This document shows, one piece after another, positions 18,472 to 29,041 of a stretch of DNA of 56,794 nt (position 1 is its first letter; each line of letters begins with the position of its first letter). The stretch comes from Nemertoderma westbladi (taxonomy: Eukaryota; Xenacoelomorpha; Nemertodermatida; Nemertodermatidae). Location of the stretch: the NCBI GenBank assembly GCA_032718475.1, contig JAUCBJ010001911.1:1-56794 (forward strand). The letters are read 5' to 3'. The position numbers and the translations under genes were made by a program. The notes beneath the pieces are model-generated. The model ran no database searches. It was not told the DNA's origin and saw nothing but the letters and a program-made list of their open reading frames with translations.

Positions 18472-19260
18472 ATTGCCGACTATGTAAAACTGTGCCCAAC
18501 AAAACGTTCTAATAATAAGAAACCACTCATTCACCCAAAACACTAATAATAGATTATAAAAACACTAAAAATAGTTTTTAATATCAGCTATTGTTAAAAA
18601 AAACGCAGTTCAATACCAACTTGCCAGTTTGAGAATCTAAACTAAAAAATAGAGTAACAGAAACAATTTCTAACTTAGATTAATGTGAATGGAGACGATC
18701 CATAATAAACAGCCCATTTATAAAGGATTCCTGGAAGGAGTGGTTGAATTCAACCAGAACCCAACATTTATTTGAGTCCAACACAGTTCAAGGGGACTTC
18801 TAAAAATAAACTGTCTAGACAGTCATGACATTACTGTCAAAAATTATGACATCCAGAGAAGAAAGTCACACCAAGCGCTATACGCTATTCAACAGATCGG
18901 TCCATGTCATAAATTAAAACACCTTTAATATCCCCGATAAAATAAAGAAAATCACACGTTAAACCGGCAAAACCCCGTAATGTATCATTTATATACTATG
19001 GTTTGTATTCAGCCAGGACACAACATTAATGAGGGACTCAAATATTAATCAGGGACACTAACATTAATGAGGGACACAGATATTAATGAGGGACACAAAT
19101 ATAAATCATTCGCTAAAAATTGGTTTCAGAAAATTTCACCTAAAATTTAATCATCATCTCCGGCCTTAAAATTGAACTCGACAGAACAACAGAACGACAG
19201 ACACACCGATTGAGTTAGTGGTATGCTAAGCTCGCCTACTTTCGTGGCTCGCCCCAAACA
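18472..19260. other. Gene-free spacer with a 19-bp minisatellite
   Basis: To about 18,850 this is the SINE tail and spacer shared with 5,472 and 53,732. At about 19,018-19,105 lies a minisatellite of roughly 4.5 units of 19 bp (consensus AATATTAATGAGGGACACA). No supported gene. Confidence 0.7.
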
Positions 19261-19900
19261 CCAAGGAGAAGCACTACGGTCTGCATTGTGTATAGTTGCT
19301 AGGAAACACAGCATGGATGGCGGATGATCTTTCACTACAACTCATTGTTTTTATTTGGTTCATTGGTGTTATGGGTGAATAAGTGGTTTCATATTATTAT
19401 AACGTCTACTTGGACGTCATTGCCGACTTTGCAAAAGCTCTGCTCAACAAAAAGTTATAATAATATTCAGTAAAATATGGCATTCAATATTATAGTTTAT
19501 CTATGTCGGGAAGGGAAGGGGGGGGGGGGGATATGGTCCCTAGCCCTCCTTGCGTTGGGGACCAATCAATGACTTACTTTTGGTCGAACGGTTGTTAGGC
19601 AGTAAGTGGTAATAATTAATAATAGCCCATATTTATTTTAAGACTAATTTAACAGCCCATCAAATATCTACCCCTGTAAATGCTCTTACAGCAAGTTTGT
19701 TACAGTATCTTTAAAGTCACAGTGTTTACTAGTCTCTTACAGCGTGTTCGTAGTAAGCAGAATGTGTAGTAAATGAGAATTGGAAGGCCCATAGATAACA
19801 AACATTAATTTAGTCGCCCAGTTTTAGTCCCTGTCTTAACATTATTAATTAAACTAATAAATAAAAATATATTATCATAAACTATTTATCGTAAGTGATT
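19258..19900. other. Gene-free repeat fragments
   Basis: About 19,258-19,335 matches 1,180-1,265. About 19,365-19,470 holds pieces of the SINE tail in both orientations (TGGGTGAATAAGTGGTTTC inverted, then GACGTCATTGCCGACT direct), a small fold-back. A G13 run lies at 19,518-19,530. The rest to 19,900 is AT-rich and unassigned. Confidence 0.55.
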
Positions 19901-19904
19901 AAAC

Positions 19905-20076
19905 GGAACAATGGATGGGGAGAAAATAGAAAAAACTGTTTGTTTTTTGCAATATTTCGGACTCCTTACGGAAGACCGTCGTCAGGCAGTATTGAATTGA
20001 CCAGAATACAGAAAGGCGAATATTATAGTAAAAACAAACTGATTTGTCCTTTTTTTCCCCATCCATTGTTGCGTGT
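19905..20076. mobile_element. Small fold-back (MITE-like)
   Basis: The sequence AACAATGGATGGGGA near 19,908 is repeated inverted near 20,058-20,073, and imperfect similarity continues inward for about 36 bp per arm, giving a structure of about 170 bp. No protein. Target duplication not resolved. Confidence 0.5.
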
Positions 20077-20261
20077 AATCTCACGATAATTTGAAATTGA
20101 AGTTGCAGGATGTGAGACCAATTAAATCTAAACTAATATTTATTATATTAAAAATTACTCAAACATTATATTTTACTCTTTATCCAAATATATTCAATAG
20201 TAATAAATACAGTGCGATCCTACATTTATTTGTAATACAATAACACTAACACTATGACACT

Positions 20262-20372
20262 TTGCAAAACAATAACGTTTATTGTTTTGGTTGCCCCAAT
20301 ACGCCTCTGAAACCTGCTCCTTTACTAACCTGCTCCTTTACTAACCTGCTCCTTTACTAACTAGGAGTAGGG
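20262..20372. repeat. Fragment of the 55,280 fold-back family with 17-bp repeats
   Basis: Sequence around ACGTTTATTGTTTTGGTT (about 20,273) is the reverse complement of about 55,395-55,425. Three copies of a 17-bp unit (CCTGCTCCTTTACTAA) follow at about 20,316-20,365. It abuts the truncated LINE fragment. Confidence 0.55.
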
Positions 20373-20374
20373 GG

Positions 20375-20845
20375 TCACCGATAATTAATCGGAAACATAA
20401 GATCCGATTATTTAGAGCAGCAGTAGTTCCAGTACTCCTCTATGGGAGTCCATGCTGGGCTCTAACTGCTGAGGACACCAAATCTCTGGATGGCACATAC
20501 ACAAGAATGCTACGCCGGGTTCATTGTGTCAAGTACAATGCACACATCTCCAACCAGACACTATATAACATTGGAGGTGTCTCATTGGTTCCCCCAAGCT
20601 TGACACTAGAACAAAATCGCCTCCGCTTTGCAGGACATTGCTTTCGCCGTGAGGACCAGCCAGTGCATAATCTTGTACTTTGGCAGCCTCATGGAGTGAA
20701 TAAGCATGGTGGACAGCCCATGACTTTCTTGAGACGCATCTTAAAGGACACTGGCCTTGAAGATGCGGATGATCTAGCAAATGTCATGGGTGATAGGGAG
20801 TTGTGGCGGCGCAATTTTGTCCTCAAGCCGGCACAGCATTCTTAA
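20375..20845 (+). pseudogene. LINE ORF2 C-terminus, 5'-truncated
   Basis: The frame encodes the tail of a non-LTR retrotransposon ORF2 downstream of the RT domain: VPVLLYGSPCWALTAED, then RLRFAGHCFRR and VLWQPHG, motifs widespread in invertebrate LINE proteins. It reads to a natural TAA, but everything upstream is missing, as usual for truncated LINE insertions. The 3' end continues to a (TAG)n tail at about 20,875-20,890. The same segment at 48,250-48,715 is preceded by the RT part. I do not assign a clade. Confidence 0.8.
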
Positions 20846-20889
20846 AAATGCAGCTGCAATGCAGCATGCCGATCCTAGTAGTAGTAGTA

Positions 20890-21544
20890 GTATATTTACA
20901 TATTGTTTGCACTTCTACAGTAGGTATGTTAGACCCTTCAGCTTTCTATGTGTAACGATATTTCACATCATGAGATATATAGACAAGATTCATTTTTTTC
21001 ATGTAATTACTAGATTAATTACAGTAACTACACGATTTATCCAGTAGTGACAATCTTCGTGTTTCTTATTATTGTTGTTCCCAACATTATACTGTCATCA
21101 GAACCCAACAATCTCCGATGTAATTTTTCAATTTAGAAAAAAACCTACAATGTCTGTCTAACGGTTATCCAAAAAACAGACACTCGACTACTAAGTATGA
21201 ATACCTACTATCAATGCACTTTAACGAATTTACAACAATATTTCCGTTATTAACAATTAACAATATTAACAATTAATAATACCGATAACTTCATAAGCGA
21301 ACCAATCTTAATATCATTTTCATTCACATTCATCAATTTAATTATTATAGCTTCACCAGTTACTAGCCAATGAGAGGCCAGGATTTCAAATTACATTGAA
21401 GTGTCTGTTGTCATATCTCAATCAAGACAAAGGCCTACGTGCGTTAGTTATTATTGCTTACTTTAACCTGCGTTTCAGACATGTCTGGTGTTTTAAACTG
21501 CAAAAAATAAGTTCTGTAATGCAAAGAAATTAAAGCTGTTAATT
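20890..21544. other. Gene-free LINE flank and spacer
   Basis: About 20,900-21,185 matches 48,770-49,315 of the right side (with the 228-bp insertion there absent here). The rest to 21,540 is AT-rich unassigned sequence. Confidence 0.6.
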
Positions 21545-22000
21545 AAGTGAAAATAGCAAATGTTTGTTTACCTCTTAAATTAGAAAGTTTAATTTAGTAA
21601 ATTTGATAAAAAATGTCAAATATTAAAATATAATAAAGAAATATCCGCATTGATCACAGAATAGTGTTTAAATAGAACCGTCACCGAATATTCTAAAAAC
21701 GCGAAAATCGGAGTGGAGAGGAAGCGAGCAGAGTGGAGTAGGGGGGGCGGGCCGTACCTGAAATCGCGAAGGGCCTGAGCGCGTGGGCGCGAGGATTGAT
21801 TCAAGGTAAGAACCCGGGCCTTAAATGTGCAGGAAATTACCACGAACAATACCTTGGGTACTAGTGAACGGAAAGTGAAGTACCGGCGCAGCGGTAAGTC
21901 TCGTTTGCCTGACGTGAAATTCGGGCTCGGTTCAACCGTCTTCTTAAATCTTCAGCTCGGCAGCTCTCTTCATTTTTTTTCGTTATTCTAGAACATATAA
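21545..22000. repeat. R1 dispersed repeat, copy 2
   Basis: Matches copy 1 (48-530) nearly throughout, including the GC-rich block and the distal CTCGTTTGCCTGACG segment. It continues into a downstream AT-rich part shared with 24,215-24,360 and 46,420-46,590. Confidence 0.75.
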
Positions 22001-22114
22001 CCTGAGCTTTCTGTTTGTTCTAATATTTATTTTTTATCACAAACCGTTTCCATTTATAATCAATATAATGTCTACTTTTCTTTGTAAAATAATTGTTATA
22101 ATTTTCTTTAATTT

Positions 22115-22490
22115 TCTAGTTTAACTGCAGATTGTTTGTAAACATGCAGCTTGCATTAAGTATACTATGCCAATTTATCAACAAAATTGCTCCACCACAA
22201 CTCCTTAACCTCAATGACTTAGGATCGATATGACACTCAGTGACAGGCAGACAAATGCTACGATATAAAATATTTAATATAATAATAATATGTATATTTA
22301 TAATAATGTAATAGAGATATAAATAGGATCGATAAGACATACAGTGACAGGCAGACAAATGCGACAAGAGTGGGCATCTACTACTAGGATCGGCATGCTG
22401 CATTGCAGCTGCATTTTTAAGAATGCTGTGCCGGCTTGTCGACAAAATTTCCCCGCCACAACTCCCTATCAACCAATGACATGGAAAGCG
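22115..22490 (-). repeat. Two antisense LINE 3' ends separated by an AT-rich linker
   Basis: About 22,375-22,490 is the reverse complement of the LINE 3' end at 20,785-20,885, including the (TAG)n tail. About 22,130-22,260 is an older, more diverged version of the same end. An AT-rich linker of TAATAATA type lies between. The composite recurs at 45,780-46,120 and 46,590-46,930, and single older ends recur near 23,812 and 24,365. Confidence 0.65.
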
Positions 22491-23100
22491 AGACTAAATA
22501 CTTTTTAAACTTTTTTAGACTAAATAATATTAAAAGATTAAATAATATAATTATTTGTTTCGATTTACTTACACCTCTGTTGCAGTTTAACTTTACGCGG
22601 CTATTCATTCAGCCATTGTCTCCAACTAATATATTGAATGTTCTTATTGGTAGTTCAGTACCGTAGCCGTAGAAGCATTTTATTATTAATTGAATGCCGG
22701 CCTGTAGGTCGGCTATTATTCAAAGACTTGGGGTCATTCCCCCCTCCAGACATATAATTACTTTGTATTGCGATGTCAATAACAATACTCTTGTGTCTCC
22801 ATATTAATATAATATGCTTTCAACCAACCGGCTTTGTATTATATTCATTCATTATATTCATTCAACCTTGACTTTCTAGTTAAGTTATTATTTAGTGTTT
22901 AGTTTTGTATTCCAGTATTGTTATAGTTTGTTTATTCATAGGCCTAAATATTATCTGCTTTATTATAGAGACGTCGCATTATCCATAATTAATGGCCGTT
23001 CGCAATCAAATATATTAAAGTGTTTCGGGATCAGGGACGATTACAAGAAAGGTAATTTATTTATTATAATCCCGTATATAATTACTACGTAGCTAGACTT
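22490..23100. repeat. R2 dispersed AT-rich repeat, copy 1
   Basis: A non-coding repeat marked by TTCAACCAACCGGCTTTGTA and TTTATTCATAGGCCTAAATA. Copies or parts occur at about 37,795-38,260, 38,640-38,920, 46,190-46,400 and 47,000-47,540. It runs directly into the LINE RT fragment. Short open frames in it have no domains. Confidence 0.65.
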
Positions 23101-23149
23101 ACTATAAGAAGGCTTAACTTATGAATTAACTTATTATTTAAATTCATTT

Positions 23150-23565
23150 ACTCAGGTTTACTCAAGAGGAACCGCGGCCGGCGGGTATGGTATCCGAGAG
23201 GGTATGGTTCGGTTGGGTGCAACCGAACAGATGCAAAAATTATTGCAGCAATCAGATCAGTATACGATGGTTCGACAACATTTGTCTCTACTGTTGATGG
23301 TGACACAGAACCATTTGAAGTGTTATGGGGCGTCCTCCAGGGAAACACACTTGCACCATTCTTGTTCATTATTGTGGTTGACTATGTTCTACGCATGTCC
23401 TTAGATCATCATAATGATGATGGGGTGATGGTAACTCCACCTACTGGCTCCAGAAGTCGAGGAAATCCTGCCAAGTACCTAACTGATCTAGACTTTGCTG
23501 ATGACTTAGGAGTACTCTCAGAATCACTAGAGAGGGAGCCCAACGGCTCCTCAGCTCATTATCAA
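23150..23565 (+). pseudogene. LINE reverse transcriptase fragment
   Basis: Encodes part of a LINE RT in two frames: GVLQGNTLAPFLFII (the QG region of the palm) and DFADDLGVLSES (the catalytic F-ADD motif). It stops being similar to the longer copy at 47,640-47,995 at about 23,562, where unrelated sequence follows. Together with 20,375-20,845 it covers the same protein as the 47,591-48,715 copy, but in two separated and inverted-order pieces. Confidence 0.8.
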
Positions 23566-23637
23566 TATACTTATTGAATTAAAACCAATTATATCACAAT
23601 GTTGTAGTTTCACAGTTTTTAGTAAGGTTTGTTTTCC

Positions 23638-23815
23638 TTCACTCGGGGAGAAATTACATATTTCTATCCCCCCGTGGCACGATATTGTAACCAAAGCAAT
23701 AAACGAAAGGATGATAGAACATGTTACAGTTTTTGTTTTTTTAAAAGTAATCGGATTTTGTTTGCTTCGATTTTCCCCTATAGTGTGACACCACCATGCA
23801 ATCCATAATCAGCAT
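23638..23815. repeat. R3 dispersed repeat, copy 1
   Basis: Repeat marked by GGGAGAAATTACATATTTCT (a short inverted repeat) and ending in CACCACCATGCAATCCATAA. Other copies: about 37,535-37,650 (3' half) and 55,795-55,955. Non-coding. Confidence 0.65.
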
Positions 23816-24605
23816 TCAGCTTGCATTAAGTATACTATGCCAATTTATCAACAAAATTGCTCCGCCACAACTCCCTAACCTCAATGACTTAGATAGGATC
23901 GATAAGACACTCAGTGACAGGCTGGCAAATGCTAAAAGAGTGGGGGGTCAGACAGAGTGGAGTAGGGGGGGGCGGGCCGTACCTGAAATCGCGAAGGGCC
24001 GAAGCGCGTGGGCGCGAGGATTGATTCAAGGTAAGAACCCGCGCTTTAAATGTGCAGGAAATTACCACGAACAATACCTTGGGTACTAGTGAATGGAAAG
24101 TGAAGTACCGGCGCAGCGGTAAGTCTCGTTTGCCTGACGTGAAATTCGGGCTCGGTTCAACCGTCTTCTTAAACCTTCAGCTCAGCAGCTCTCTTCATTT
24201 TTTTTCGTTATTCTAGAACATATAACCTGAGCTTTCTGTTTGTTCTAATATTTATTTTTTATCACAAACCGTTTCCATTTATAATCAATATAATTTCTAC
24301 TTTTCTTTGTAAAATAATTGTTATAATTTTCTTTAATTTTCTAGTTTAACTGCAGATTGTTTGTAAACATGCAGCTTGCATTAAGTATACTATGCCAACT
24401 TATCAATAAAATTGCTCCGCCACAACTCCCTAAACTCAATGACTTAGATAGGATCGATATGACACTCAGTGAAAGGCTGACAAATGCTACGATATAATAT
24501 ATTTAATATAATAATAATAGATATATTTATAATAATATAATAGAGATATAAATAGGATCGATAAGACCCCCGTAATTTCGAGAAAACCCCCGTAATTTCT
24601 TAATA
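23812..24605. repeat. LINE ends and R1 copy 3
   Basis: In order: antisense diverged LINE 3' end (about 23,812-23,940); a 5'-truncated R1 copy (about 23,945-24,230); shared AT-rich tail; another antisense LINE end (about 24,365-24,490); AT-rich linker; and a doubled ACCCCCGTAATTT motif (24,568-24,600). The latter half recurs at 38,930-39,055 and is the target region of element 2. Confidence 0.6.
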
Positions 24606-24610
24606 CTGTA
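24606..24610. repeat. Target site duplication CTGTA, left
   Basis: CTGTA directly before the left LTR; the same five bases follow the right LTR at 36,785-36,789. At 39,051-39,055 a related locus carries a single CTGTA with the same flanks and no insertion. Confidence 0.9.
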
Positions 24611-25152
24611 TGTGACGGGATCCGAGAGGATCCCGGTTTATCCGGTGTTGGTTACGTACGCGTCAGCCACACCGTGTGATGGAAAAGGTGATAAGTTTGT
24701 TGTTCCAGTATTACTGATAAGGTATAATATAGTTGATAGCATATACAGATATAATAACAGATAACACGGTAATATACTATGGGTGACGGCGGTGACGGTC
24801 CTAACTGTCACCGTACTACCTGACTGTACTGACAGACTGAGATAACTGAGTGAAAGCCGCATCGACCGGTAATATATATCGCACAGTTGGCCATATTGCT
24901 ACTCTACCTAATCGATGCCTTTCCCCCCTCTGATTGGTTGATACCCTTGTTGGCGCCCTTCGGAGTGTTCCCGTTCACTCCTCCTGTTCTCTCTGGGTTA
25001 GGGGTTTGGCCCCTGACCCCTATTGTGTGTTTCTCTCCTTCCCACTCTATTGGGGTGACACGAGGTTGATATTGGTAATCAACCTCGTGCTCCCAATATT
25101 GCCTTATCGCTCACTCTATGGGTTTGTGTTAGCGGAATTTGATAAGCTAACA
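24611..25152 (-). repeat. Element 2 3' LTR (542 bp)
   Basis: Starts TGTGACGGG and ends GCTAACA on the plus strand, so the minus-strand LTR reads TGTTAGC...CACA, normal LTR ends. It contains several perfect hairpins: GGGATCC/GGATCCC (24,617-24,634), a 12-bp stem at 25,059-25,070/25,078-25,089, and inverted TGTTAGC/GCTAACA near its end. Relative to the other LTR it carries 20 additional bases (24,996-25,015) containing AGGGG-TTTGG-CCCCT. Confidence 0.93.
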
Positions 25153-25162
25153 CTCCCCCCAT
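25153..25162 (-). promoter_or_regulatory. Polypurine tract of element 2
   Basis: On the minus strand ATGGGGGGAG lies immediately upstream of the 3' LTR (TGTTAGC...), the position where plus-strand DNA synthesis is primed in LTR retrotransposons. It fixes the orientation of element 2. A 10-bp-stem hairpin (ATGCTATCTT at 25,161-25,170 with its complement at 25,180-25,189) overlaps it. Confidence 0.75.
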
Positions 25163-25189
25163 GCTATCTTCCCGGTGAGAAGATAGCAT

Positions 25190-26406
25190 CCAACTAAAGT
25201 GCGCTACAATTCCGCTGGATCCCGATCTAGCATCGGGTGTGGGGTGGGTATATTTTTTTCGGAGTCGGCTTTCCAGGCCGCTCCCTATGGGTATGATGTC
25301 ACTACCCTCTGGCATCTCGTGTCAGGCCGATCGTGCGCTTCTCTCACACAATTTTTGTTTCCCCAACACTCTCACCACTCTACTCCAACTCTCGCATACT
25401 CCCGGACCTCCTCGTCCCACACTCTTCCTCTCACTTCTCCTCCCCCACACTTGAATTGCGCCCACACTCTCTTCGCACTCCGCACTATTACTCCATCCCT
25501 CCTTGACTACCTTATCCCTTCTGACGAATCTCACCCCCCCTCCGTGCCGTCGCACTCAGGAAATGTGAAATCGTCTGGCGTCTTGTCCCTAGTGCCATAG
25601 TCAGTTAGCCCCCCAGTCCCAGTAGCTAATTGAGAAAGGTTGTATGACTATAGTACTTACACCACTCTCTCCGCACTCCGCACTGTCACCTCTCCACTCT
25701 CTTGTCACTCCCTAAGGCTTTAATCTCTAATGCTACCCCTGTGCTATCATACTATCTACCTACTGCTTACTAACTCTAACTAACTCTGCTAACTACTAAC
25801 TCTTACTACTTCTAGCTCTAACTGAGAGCCTCTAACTTTCTACTGACTCTAACTCTCTACTAAGTCTAACTAACTCCTACTAACTTTCTACTTCTACTAA
25901 CTCTACTTGACTCCTCTGAGTCTACCAACTCTGCTAACTAGCTCTACTAACTCTACTCCACTAGCTCTGCTAACTCTACTCCACTAGCTCTGCTAACTCT
26001 ACTAACTAGCTCTACTAACTCTACTCCACTCTTCTAACTACGTGGCGCTTGCGGTGCCCACAACCCCTTTACTACTACTTCCTTCTACGTGGCGCTTGCG
26101 GTGCCCACAACCACTCTACTATCTGGCACCCTTTGTGCCCTTCTACTACTCAACTACCTCTCTAACACTCTAACCCTACTACTTGGCACCCTATGTGCCC
26201 TCTCTACTACTCCACTCTCTGGCACCCTATGTGCCCTCTCTACTACCTCTAGCACTCTAACTCTACTACCTGGCACCCTATGTGCCCTCTCTACTACCTC
26301 TGACACTCTAACTCTACTACTTGGCACCCTATGTGCCCTCTCTACTCTTCTACTACCTGGCACCCAATGTGCCCGTCTCTACTCCTCTACTCCCCCTTTA
26401 CGTCTC
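25190..26406 (-). repeat. Element 2 hairpin array, left block
   Basis: No gene. A 6-bp-stem hairpin CCCGAT-CTAGC-ATCGGG lies at 25,221-25,237. From about 25,640 the sequence becomes CTAACTCTACTAACT-type low complexity. At 26,042 and 26,088 stands GTGGCGCTTGCGGTGCCCAC, then six copies of GGCAC-CCxxT-GTGCC (26,125, 26,185, 26,221, 26,272, 26,323, 26,359) spaced 36-60 bp. Loops vary (CCTTT, CCTAT, CCAAT) while the stems stay perfect. A minus-strand frame crosses the array (repeated VERAHRVP), but I do not regard it as a gene. Confidence 0.8.
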
Positions 26407-29041
26407 ATTGGTCTCGTCTGTCCAATGCGGTCTGCTTTAAGGCGTACATGGTGCAGTTGGGGCTGTCCCTGGCTCCAAAGACTCTTACCTGCATTTGGTA
26501 AGTTTCTGGCGGAAGTTGTAAGTTTCCGTCCGGATACCAAAGAAACCTCAAGCTGTCCCTGTCCCGCTCCAAAGCCTTAACCTGGTGAAACATGGCCTCT
26601 ACGTCACAGGTGAAAGCCACTTTGTGTTGTCTAAAACGCATTAGGACTCCCATGAGGTAATTGTTCATATTCGGCCCGTCCATCAGTTCGCTGTTCATAG
26701 ACATCCCTTGGTAAAGCGCGGCGCAGTCGTTGACTACACGCACCTTGCCAGGTTTGTCCGGGTGTCGAACAAAATGATGTGGCAGGTAATATGTCTGGTC
26801 TGTGGTTACCTTGGGATTTAGCATCCTAATGGCGTATCCCTTTTGGAGATACGTCTGAAGTTGTGCATTGTATTGCATATGGGCCGCCTCGTCTCGCAAC
26901 AATCGCTGCCTTATTGATTTGAGTCGCCTCAAAGCAAGCGGGTAATTGTTAACGAGTTTAGGTTGTCCATTGCGCCACAACATACCAACCTCATAGTGGC
27001 CATTCGCGGTCTGGCGAATGGTATCTCTCATAATATTTAATGACCGTTTTTCCTGTTCTGACATAGCGGTCTCGTAACTACTGGGTTCTGCTGAGACCTG
27101 TTCCAACCATTGAATGGTCCATTCAGTCAGCAGTCGGTCAAGCGCTGCTTGCACTGCGCCATGGTCCTCGTCCACGTCTTCATTCGCTGCGGTGGCTAGT
27201 GTCAATGTGTCTGGTAGGCTCGCAAGCCTTCTGGTGTCACTAGTCGGCGTTGAATCGTCGTGCGGCGGTTTGACAACTTCTTGATCTATCGGTAGGCTCG
27301 CAAGCCTTCCAAGATCAACGACCAGTGTCGAAGCTTGGTGGGTGGGGTCAATGACCTTCGGATTTTTCGGTAGGCTCGCAAGCCTTCCAAAATCCTCGTT
27401 CATCGAGTCATCCACGGCAACAACCCTTTGGTCTTCAGTAGTCAATACAACCTGGTTTACTGCAAGTAGTTGTAAGTCAGAGGTCCGTGTGGTCGTGTCC
27501 AGATCAGTTACGTCAGTATCGGTGGCGTCTGCGTTAGCGACGCAAGTCTGTCGTAGTGCCGTCCGTACAATTGGACCACGGGAGTGTGAAGGAGAGTTAT
27601 CTATTGTAGTAGTCAATAAACTACACGTACTCAAAACGTCGTCCTCCTGGTCACTTACCTCTAGTGAACGTATTGGTGCTCTAGTATACCAACCTATGGG
27701 AGTTCTACATGCGTAGGGGTTGCCCGCTGTAATAACAGATGGGCGTGTCTCCCATACCTGATGTAAGTTAAACTGGTCTGTCCCAATTAACATCGCAATG
27801 GAACGATAATTAACAGGACATTCCGGTATTCCAAGGTGTCGGAAATACTTACGATCTTCCGGTGATTGCTCTGGCACAGGGCCGAGCAAGTTACTAAAGT
27901 CCTTCGTAGCTGCAAAGGTCAAATTTCTTACCGGAAGTAATGAGCGCTCCTCCTTGCTGTGTTCCGCTTTGCAAAGAAGAGTGTCTAAGGTTAGTTTTAC
28001 TCTCGTCACAGGGATCGCTCTCTTACCATGCATGCTGCTTACAGTATACTGAGCAGTCTTACCTTGACTCATGTCCGTAACCACGTCGGCTACTTGTTCG
28101 TCGACATAGCTATGCGATGATGCAGAGTCTAAGATAGCGTATATACGCTTGCTCCCTCGGGTTCCGGTAATCTTTATAGGAATCACACTAAACCCTTTCA
28201 ATTGGTTCTGTGTGAGGAGTGTTACCGATGGCTGTTCCTCACCTGCATGCACGTAGAAAGTGTCGTCTTCCTCCTCGTCCTCGTCCGATGATCCTGACTG
28301 ATCCATACAGTCCGTATAAAAGGTACGGATCTCGCGCGGCGCACGCTCCTTATAAAGCGCGTCGCATCTAGCCGCTTTATCTGGATGCTCTCGTCGAAAG
28401 CGTTTGGTCGGAGTATGACTGGTGGTGTGGAGTAACGCGTCATGGTTACGTCCACACAGAGGACATGTATCGTCGCTCGGGCAATCCTTCCGGACGTGTC
28501 CTGGCTTCATACATCTCCAGCAGGAATCTAATGATCGAATTTGGAGTCTCCTCTCTTCGATTCCTAACTCCTTAAAAGCGCGACATCCACGAAGTTTATG
28601 TCCGCTGTAGTTTCTGCCGTTCCGCTCGCAGTACGAGCATCCCACAAAGTCTGCCGGCAACTGTTGTCGTGGCTGCGTGGTGTCGATAGGCGTCAGAACT
28701 TTAGAAGTCTCAGTAGGGGTGGCATAGGTAACGGCTTTCGTGTTCGTCGGAAATGGTTTAGTCCGATTTGGCGCAGAAATAGCTATCCCTTCTGCCGCGA
28801 TATGATGATCGGTATAATTCGATCGAGTCTCGATCACGGCCTCCCGCGAAATCAGTTGATAGACGTCGGTGAGTTTTAAAAGCCCGCCGGCCTCTTCACG
28901 CTGGTACTCGATGCGTCGCCATTCTCGTCGGAGTCGATGATGAAGTCGACCGATTATCCTGATGAGAACCGTCAGTGCGTTAGCGTACTCGAGTTGTCCA
29001 ATGGACCGTAAAGTCCCTATAGCGTTTTTTATTTCGTCCAC
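26405..29041 (-). pseudogene. Truncated element 1 Pol copy (878 codons)
   Basis: Identical in protein sequence to the first 878 residues of element 1 Pol: zinc knuckles, DSAS protease, post-protease region and the first part of RT. It ends at a TGA created by the junction, 14 residues before the YVDD catalytic motif, so the RT must be inactive and RNase H and integrase are absent. The protease is intact and could still act on a Gag precursor. Confidence 0.88.

Noticed and set aside
26089-26580. Plus-strand frame with repeated GTLCALST
   Set aside because: It is the antisense reading of the GGCAC-GTGCC hairpin array and then of the truncated RT; no domain of its own.
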